64,000 nt of DNA from Sordariomycetes sp. S80-01Y (Eukaryota > Ascomycota > Sordariomycetes). The notes beneath the pieces are model-generated. The model had not been told where the DNA came from. It saw nothing but the letters and a program-made list of their open reading frames with translations, and ran no database searches. Shown piece after piece: positions 56,854-64,000 of this stretch. The stretch covers positions 372,001-436,000 of the forward strand of contig JAXQJY010000028.1 of the NCBI GenBank assembly GCA_037042185.1. Direction: 5' to 3'. The stretch's first letter is position 1, and each line of letters opens with the position of its first letter. The position numbers and the translations under genes were made by a program.

Positions 56854-57321
56854 GGTTGGAGAAGTATGTGAGACTCTCGGGATGGCTGTGGCGCCACGGT
56901 TGCACTCAATCGCGTGTGCGCATGCCGATCTGAAAACGAGAGCAAGGAGGGACTGGTCGATCGAGGGTTGAAGAATGGGTGGGATGAGGTTATGGCGAAG
57001 CTTAGGTTTACGTGCAATTGGATAACCTGAGATGTAGCTTTCGACTTTGCACTGATGACGTCCACCGCTGGAGCAGGGATCCTGGGGCTAAGTGCGGATG
57101 CGGCGAAATTAAGCCAAGCAAGCGCTGCGCTCGATAAAAGTTAAAAGTATTTTGTCATGTTCATCCAGTGTCACTCCACCCACGTGCGTTCCAGTTGCAG
57201 GGGTCAGCTTTGTTGACTAGTATCCATTCGACGTTTCAATTGCTTCCTTTGCTTTGTTTCTATGTTGTCTAAGTGGCCCTCATGCACACTATGATGGGCC
57301 AAACACGGCCTTGTTGTCTAC
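56854..57321. other. Region between tandem minus-strand genes
   Basis: 468 bp: the 3' end of the upstream oxidoreductase gene and the promoter/leader of the DUF155 gene. Nothing coding recognised. Confidence 0.5.
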
Positions 57322-58850
57322 TTAACCTTCGAGGGTCTTCCAGCTAAGCTTAAAGCCTGCATTGTGTGCTCGTTCAACAAGACCCATACCGAGGCATGCC
57401 GGTGTGAAGAATCCGCCGGGAAGGTCTGTGTCGTCCTCGAGAAGTGTGATGGCTCCTTCAGCAAGGAAAAGTCCAGTGACTTCCAGATAGTTAGCTTCCT
57501 ATTTTCGGGATGCCGAAGCCTGGGAACACTTACGGTAGTACATGCTTCCACCGCCAAAGTGAGCCTTGACATAGGCCTTGCGCTTACTCTGCGCATCGCC
57601 GGTCGGAACGTCAGGGGTAGCAGTTCCGCGGTACTCGATATACTCGCGGCCCATTCCTTCCCTCTCCGGCCCCTGGCCAGGCTGGTACACGAATTTCTTG
57701 ACCAGAGACCGCACCGGGGGCACGAAGGCCAGGAAGAAGGCACCGATGGCCAAAGCCCAATGCAGTCCAACTCCTGTGAACCAGTTGCGGGTGCCCATGA
57801 ACTCAGCGAATGTGAAGTTCGGGCCATAAGCTTCGGCCTTGCGGCTAGGGGTTGACTGGAAAAGACCCCACGAACGCTCTACTTGGGAGGTGTCGGTGAT
57901 GCCTGCTGGGGAAGTGGTCACCATTCCCAGATCAGAGACTGAGCGAGCCCCAAAGATGTTTTGGAGCATCGAATAGGGCTGTCTGCGGGGCCTTGACTGA
58001 TGCTCGACAGGGGATAAAGCATAGGGGCGGCCTGCCGCTTGGATTTCTCCCAAAGTGAAGTAGTCGAAAATGGAGAAGACAGTTGCGAGAGTGCCACCCG
58101 ACGGAGCAGATCTGGTCCAGGTCAGTTTGGCTGCACCCCTCTTGGATCCTCCTGGGTGTAGGGAGACACTTACCTCAACTCGGCGATGGAGATTGTGACA
58201 TCCTTCGTAGGAGCTCCAATCTCTTTGCGGACATGCTGAACAAGTGAGTAGGCGCAAAGATCCGCCGGTGCTGACTCAATGCCGAATTGAGGGATCAGGA
58301 TAGCACCACTGTTGGCCGCAGTCTTCTCGTACTTCTTGATCATCTTGCCAACCCATGGAAATTCTCCAGTGCAGTCCAAGTAGTGTGTGCCAGCCTCAGC
58401 ACAAACCTTGATCACCTTCTCGCCATAAATGCAGTACGGCCCAACCGTAGTAATGAGGACAAAGGTCTTCTTAGCCAAGGCGGTCAAGGACGCTTCATCG
58501 TTCACATCAGCAGTTTCGATATCTAGCGTAACCGCGTTAGTCAATAATCGATGTGTGGCGTGGTGGCTGCACGTCAGCGCTGTATATGGGTTTGGCCTCA
58601 CCTGGATCTTTCCGGTCTGGGTTGACCTTCCTGCAACCTTCAATGACCCCTTGAAGCTTCGTTTCGGAGCGGCCTGCTACAGCCCATTTCAAGTTGGTCG
58701 GGAGATGGGCGGCGATGTGTTCTGCTGTCAATTGGCCGGTGTAGCCTGCGCGCTGATGAGCTGGCAGTTGGCTGCGAATGAGCAGCATAGCTTACCTGAA
58801 GCTCCAAACACCACCAGATCGTACTGGCGTCCGTGATCCTTGATCGCCAT
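57322..58850 (-). CDS. Saccharopine-dehydrogenase-like oxidoreductase (SCCPDH family)
   Basis: Five minus-strand exons: 58850-58796, 58745-58602, 58522-58174, 58111-57534 and 57479-57322 (427 aa); introns are 50, 79, 62 and 54 nt. The N-terminal Rossmann fold reads YDLVVFGASGYTGQLTAEHI, with WAVAGRSETKLQGVI. Then come IETADVNDEASLTALAKKT, VGPYCIYGEKVIKVCAEAGT, YLDCTGEFPWV and RKEIGAPTKDVT. A hydrophobic segment (GLHWALAIGAFFLAFVPPV) and a basic loop precede the C-terminal EGAITLLEDD and FFTPACLGMGLV. This is the SCCPDH-type family, not true lysine-pathway saccharopine dehydrogenase. Animal members sit on lipid droplets and some bacterial relatives act in lipid synthesis as enoyl reductases. 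The substrate here is unknown. Confidence 0.9.
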
Positions 58851-59626
58851 CTTGGAGACACTATTGACTGCTTCAAGATCAAATCGGAAAATTTTGAGCG
58901 CAATGAGAACTCGGAACAGCAAAAAACCTTGCGTTGAATACTGCAAGCTTTTGACACAGTGACGTCGATCGAACCACGGTGTAGCTACAGCTAAGCTACT
59001 GCTGTGACAATGTAAGGGAAGGAAATCCGGGGAACGGAGTTGACTTTATGCCGTGAAGAAGTCTCCAACTTTTCAGGGTATTTCAAGTCTCGAATGCGTA
59101 CAGTGACTTCAACCTGGACGACGTGTATTCCTTCCATGTCTCGCAAACCCATCTTGGATTGGCTTCGAGGTCCCGCCACTGGTTTGATGCCGAGGCACAA
59201 ACCAGCACCAACGCCAATCCTGGTGTAATTCATCACATTGACACCTTGAAAGTCCGCAGAGATACAGGCAATATATCTTCTCTCCGCATTCAGTATCCAA
59301 TGAGATTAGTTCGTTTGACCTAGAAGCGGAGGGATCGAGCTGTCCGCTGGGTTCAAGAAGGAGTCTCGGAGATCACGTGGGTCGTAGCCTACCTGGCCTG
59401 ATTTTGGTGGGTCTCCAGGTCTGGCAACTGGACCGAAGTTTTGGCGATCAGCCATCGACCCGTGCCTGCGCAATTTGTACCTTGGCTCCCCCACTCACGT
59501 GCTTGCCCTAAGGAAAATTCACAACCACCAACCTCAAGCACATTTTCGGTGTCATCAGCCTCAACCGCACCTCCGTACTGATCAACTTCCCCTTGACACC
59601 GTCAACAACCACACAACTCAGTCAAG
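58851..59626. promoter_or_regulatory. Divergent promoter region, SCCPDH-like / RPL43
   Basis: 776 bp between divergent start codons. The RPL43 side (59500-59626) is CA/AC-rich, as is usual before highly transcribed fungal genes. No coding frame is supported. Confidence 0.5.
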
Positions 59627-60328
59627 ATGACCAAGCGCACAAAGAAGGTCGGCGTCACGTATGTTCCACCTCCCTCCACAAAGAATTGTTGTCTTTGGTA
59701 AACGTATGCTAACAAGGTTGCAGCGGTAAATATGGTACCCGGTGAGTACTGAAGATATTCTTGCGAAGCCTCGTCGAAATCATCCTCGCCTCCTCCAACC
59801 GTCGATCGCCCTGTCAATGTCTACTACAAACATGTCGTCTTCCTCGTTCCCACTCTTGCCAGTTGTTCGGAACGTCGTTCGATGATGGGAGGGATCATGG
59901 GAAAGTCGAATACACTCGGAGCCAGTAGCATCCACGACGACGACAGCGACGACGACAACGACGACGAACCCTGAAAGGAGAGCCGGATAATGACGAGGAA
60001 CGTGGACAGGGTAACAATACTGACGGGATGCCTCTAGTTACGGTGCCTCCCTGCGTAAGCAGGTGAAGAAGATGGAAGTCACCCAGCACGCCAAGTACAC
60101 CTGCACCTTCTGCGGCAAGGTCACCGTCCGCAGGCAAGCCGTCGGTATCTGGAACTGCAAGGGTTGCAGCCGAACCATCGCTGGCGGTGCCTACACTGTT
60201 TCGTACGATTTCCCCTCGAGGTCGACCTCTCCCCAGGATCGCCATACTAACATTACGCTTCTAGCACCCCCGCCGCTGCCGCTACCCGTTCGACGCTGCG
60301 CCGTTTGAGGGAGATTGCTGAGGTCTAA
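59627..60328 (+). CDS. RPL43: 60S ribosomal protein L43 (eL43, L37a)
   Basis: Four exons: 59627-59658, 59724-59741, 60038-60202 and 60265-60328 (92 aa, exactly the family length). It starts [20 protein letters not shown]; exon 2 is only 18 nt. The zinc ribbon is [22 protein letters not shown] (C-x2-C ... C-x2-C). It ends [13 protein letters not shown]. The protein binds 28S rRNA near the E site of the large subunit. Introns are 65, 296 and 62 nt; a gene this short split into four exons is typical of fungal ribosomal-protein genes. Intron 2 is far longer than other introns in the window and holds a GAC-rich repeat (59937-59967) and a possible C/D-box pair. Confidence 0.97.
59937..59967. repeat. 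GAC-rich trinucleotide repeat in RPL43 intron 2
   Basis: About ten imperfect GAC units (CGACGACGACAGCGACGACG and onwards), inside the 296-nt second intron of RPL43. Confidence 0.8.
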
Positions 60329-62468
60329 GGTGGAAGTCAAATTTCGCGGGCGCGACACGACAGAGCATGGAACTGCATTTTTTTCGGCTGCTTTCCGGAT
60401 GGACTGGTGCACGGGGGAAAGGGCAAAACACACTCAATCAATGGGAAACCTGTTTCATTGCCTGACGCTACGATGTTGACGACGGAATTTTGAGACGTCA
60501 GCTTTCGGTCCAGCGGTCATAGAGGGCCGGTCGAATAGCAATGGCAAAACAAAAAACTTCATGACAACGAAACCTTCGTCCGCCTCGACTTTCATTCGAT
60601 GAGACGCTATTTGACAGGACCAAACGCGCTGAGGAGAATCCATCCAGAGAGGGTGGCGGAAAGCACCGTGATCACCTCCCGATAGCTTCACGCCCTCAAA
60701 ACAGCTCCTCGGTGGTCCTTCGATATTAACTTTTGACATGACTAGCTTCGGCACTTCACGATGGCTGGTCTTCAAGCGATATCCATGGCTTCACACGCCC
60801 TGGTTCGCATTGATATTGTGGAGCCGCCACCTCATCCAGCCGCCAGACATTGCGAATCATCGATGGCCAGCTCACCGAGTCATTACCCTTCTACGCAACG
60901 TCCGCCCTAATACGCGCAGTCACAAGGTGATCGCACGGCCTCGTGCAAGGCTAGCGACCGCGCAACCCTATATGCAATCTCGCCTTACCTCCATTCGATC
61001 TATGAAATGTGAGTCAGTGCTTCGGATTTTCACGACGGCTCGGGAGGCCAGTGAAGTCGAGACTGCATAATTCCAGCCTCCCTCGCCCCGAGCCATTTCC
61101 CATGGTCGTCCTCTGACGCACCATTACAGGGATCCGAAGCGTCCCATGCAGACGCCAGTGACCAAGGCTTATAGCAGGGAAAAAGAATCGCTATTGCGCG
61201 CAGTGCAGAAGGACAAACGCGTCGACAGACTGGTAATGAACTTGGCCTGCCTCCACGTAACACTCACGCCTCGGGCATACCCGCCGTTATCAAGATCACG
61301 AACCCCCGGCTGCCTATTTCGTCATTTGATCCCACACTCCATGCAACTGTGTGAACCAGCGCGAACACAACCGCGCATCGATCAGAGTGGTCACGCTGAC
61401 AGCAGGGCTGGTCTCGCTGCTACAGTATTAGTATATAAAATGAAGCGCGGATCCAGAAGAAGACCGCCATCCATCCATGACCGCCGAGTTGGCGCGGGGC
61501 GCTTTCGTGACTGGATGGTCACACGTGCATTTAACCCGAGACCACCTGGTCACCCTTCATGTTGACGTGCCTTGGCTCTTTTCTGCTCCAAGATTCACTC
61601 ACACCTCATCTCATTCTTCTCTAATCTGCAAGGAACAGTTTCGACTGCATTGAGCTTCCCCTTTTGAAAATCGTCATCCTGTTGAGCCTACGAGGCCCGA
61701 GGCACTGGGGTTATCTAGCTTTGTAGGTGGCGTTTGCCTGGTCGAAGTCTCAGGTGCTGCCTGTGCCTGTCATCATCTACGAGTAGGCGCTCGGATCTGA
61801 ATTGCCCTTGTTTTTTTCTTCCCTGGATTACGCTCTGGGCTAGCAGCAATATTGTCAGCTTCGCCGACTCTCTCCTAGGTTTGTAACACACAGACAGGAC
61901 GGTACCAACCGGTATATGCATATCTTTACACGCAAACGGGATTACCACAAAGGCCTTCCCCCTCGAGCGATCGACAAGACCCGAAAGTGCTAGCTCGACC
62001 ACCCAGCTGCAACGATTACTCGATCAGGCGCCGCCGCTCGACCTGACTCTGCCACTGAGGGAAACGGTCACTGGAGGACCAGGAACTGCCAGTGGCGGTG
62101 CTGATTGGGAGCCGGAGCCCCGCTATTTGCGCTCCAACAGGACGAGGACGGGACGGGCTGGAGCGAGCCTGAGAGGACCGACTTTTGGGCGTCTGCGGCG
62201 TCTCGCAGACTTTCTTCCCTCGAATCCTCTTTTCCTTCCAGGTCCTCGCTACTGCCACCGCACACTGCACTCTGCACTCTGCCAGCGCCCACCCCCCAGC
62301 CAACCCACTGTGCACCCGCTAGTACATCATCACTCTCGCCCGCCAAAACACCGCCAAACCATCCGGAAGTGCAGCAGTGCAACAGCGCAGCGAGTCTTGA
62401 CGACGATAATTTGAAAACCATTTTCATGTTTTCATCAAAGACTCGTCGCTACCACCGCAATCGGCATC
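60329..62468. other. Gene-free region between RPL43 and the RING-PHD gene
   Basis: 2.1 kb. Short frames occur on both strands but none resembles protein. A TATATAAA word lies at 61432-61440. The right 400 bp are C/T- and CCG-rich, consistent with the leader of the RING-PHD gene. Confidence 0.5.
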
Positions 62469-64000
62469 ATGTCTGAGCCAGAACAGTGCATCATATGCCT
62501 GGACTCGCTCCCCCTTCCTCGCTCTTCCGGCTCCGACCTCCAGCAAGTTGCAGCGCCTCCAGACGTCCCAGTGCAGGAGCAGGTACCACCACCACCACCG
62601 CCAGCTGCAACCGCGACTATCGAGAATAACGACCACGACTTGAATATTGTCGCAGCCCTCGATGGCTGTGAACACATTATTCACGATGCTTGCATCCGCT
62701 CCTGGGCTCAAAAGACTAACACCTGCCCCATTTGCCGGAATCTGTTCCACACAGTCCGCGTCTTCAACGGCGCTGATGGTAAGCTCCAACTGGCCCCATC
62801 CACCAGTACCGCAGCATCGTCAACTAACTTTTTTACCCTCTTCAGGCACCGAAATTTCCACGTACAAGGTCGAAGATAAGAAACAAGTCGCCGAATTCGA
62901 TTTCCAAGCTTGGCTAGGGGAGAACGTCGAGGAGGAGCCCGAGCAGAACCACCCTTGTCCCATCTGCAACTCGGCAGAGCGAGAGGATGTCCTCCTGCTG
63001 TGCGATAGCTGCGATGCAGCCTACCACACCGATTGCATAGGGCTCGACGGCATCCCAGATGGTGACTGGTACTGTATGGAGTGCCGTCACCTCTTTGATC
63101 TCGCAGATCAACCTGGCAACTCGGCAGAGGCTGGCTCGAGGCCGGTGCGGCCCCAACGCGCCAACCGACCGCACCCTCGAGACGTCCGCGGCTATCACGT
63201 TCGAACGCGTGCCCGCCTTCGCAGAGCTCGCCGGCAAGCCAGAAATGCCGAATGGCAGGGAGCTTGGGGTCAGTTCGTCGGTCGCTTCTATGATTTGAGC
63301 GACGTTGATCTCGACAACTTCGACGAGGAGGACGAGGAGATGGAACAGTTTCGCCGCTTCCAACAACTCGACCGCGCCGAACTTCAAAGATGGCAGCAAC
63401 GCATGAATATTGCCCAACGCCTGGGTGCGCGTGATGTCTTTCGCAACAACATTCCTCCACAGATCAACGAGCACCTCCAGCCTGCCGCCCCAATCGTGGA
63501 AGAAACCAAGGACGAGAAGCGAGCTTGGGGCGCTTTGGAGGTAGCTCGTGAGGCCGAAGCAGGACCCTCCACCTCAACTGCTAACCGGAAACGAAAGGCT
63601 CGTTCCGTGACAGCCTCTCCAGCGGAGCCTGTGCAAGAACCAGAGCGTAAATTGAAGCGACCACGAACGAGGCGCATGCCAACACAGCCAGTTGTGGCTT
63701 CGAGCTCATCTGCGGCTGCTCCGGCAGCGGGCTCGGCAACCATCCCGCCAGAATCGAATGGCGAAACGCCTCCTGTAAGGGATGGTGCTCCCTTGGTCTC
63801 TTCATTATTGAAGGAGCTGGAGCCCAACGCGCCCTCCGAAGATGAGGCAGGATTGGCCTTGGCCAACGGCAGGCGAACAAATGGTGCATCGTCGCCGGTA
63901 TTGTCGCCATCGCCGTCAAGCCCGAGCAGTCCTCGGGCTCTGTCCATGACACCACCGCCTTTACCACCAAACGGGCGACCCTCGTCGCCCATGTCACTTA
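62469..64000 (+). CDS. RING-PHD protein, Asr1-like (3'-truncated by window edge)
   Basis: Exons 62469-62778 and 62846-64000 and beyond (at least 487 aa seen), with a 67-nt intron (GTAAGC donor, CTAAC branch, TTCAG acceptor). A RING domain with an expanded first loop spans residues ~7-92: CIICLDSLPLP, a Pro/Gln-rich insert, then CEHIIHDACIRSWAQ and CPICRN. A PHD finger follows at ~150-200: CPICNSAEREDVLLLCDSCD, AYHTDCIGLDGIP and WYCMEC. The rest is acidic (LDNFDEEDEEME) then basic/Ser-rich. This RING-PHD pairing is that of yeast Asr1 and human PHRF1, ubiquitin ligases that bind the phosphorylated CTD of RNA polymerase II. No stop is reached before base 64000, so the end is missing. Confidence 0.85.

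Overview
The window is nuclear DNA of a filamentous ascomycete (Pezizomycotina, most likely a Sordariomycete). This rests on short GT-AG introns (mostly 46-125 nt) with CTAAC/CTGAC-type branch sites, moderately GC-rich genes, and protein families that match that group. Finer placement is not possible from the sequence alone. All exon structures were rebuilt by hand from reading frame, splice sites and family conservation, and every complete model closes on an exact multiple of three. I saw no tRNA, rRNA, CRISPR array, transposase, reverse transcriptase or virus-like coding sequence.

Layout, left to right: the 3' end of PAN1 (+); a 2.7-kb regulatory region and an Hcm1/Sep1-type forkhead factor (+); ATG101 (-) divergent from PEX3 (+); BET5 (-) divergent from a CaMKK/Ssp1-type kinase (+); a Hal4/Sat4-type kinase (+) behind a very biased leader; an unrecognised fungal protein (-); RPC19 (+); the complex I LYR subunit NDUFA6 (-) divergent from BUD31 (+); a ZNF511-like C2H2 protein (-) divergent from an Est1/Ebs1/SMG7-like protein (+); adenosine kinase (-) divergent from a (6-4) photolyase-class flavoprotein (+); an unrecognised, probably mitochondrial, helical-repeat protein (-) divergent from UTP16/BUD21 (+); a 6.6-kb stretch without a recognisable gene; a FAR1-like RING-PH-VWA scaffold (+); CCT8 (-) divergent from an Nhp10-like INO80 subunit (+); a DUF155/Rmd1-like protein (-); a saccharopine-dehydrogenase-like oxidoreductase (-) divergent from RPL43 (+); and the 5' part of an Asr1-like RING-PHD gene (+) running off the right edge.

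Most of these are core housekeeping or signalling genes, often in head-to-head pairs sharing 0.3-1.4 kb promoters. They do not form a pathway cluster. The gene-free stretches (about 1-3.7, 13.3-16.8, 21-24.6, 39.3-45.9 and 60.3-62.5 kb) hold short repeats, a strong palindrome and plausible regulatory sites, but no coding sequence I can defend. I found no convincing novel multi-gene system. The best leads are a cluster of three ACGCGT boxes upstream of the forkhead gene, two conserved-looking proteins of unknown function, a FAR1-like scaffold whose VWA domain has lost the MIDAS aspartate, and several micro-exons and in-frame introns that would mislead automatic annotation.
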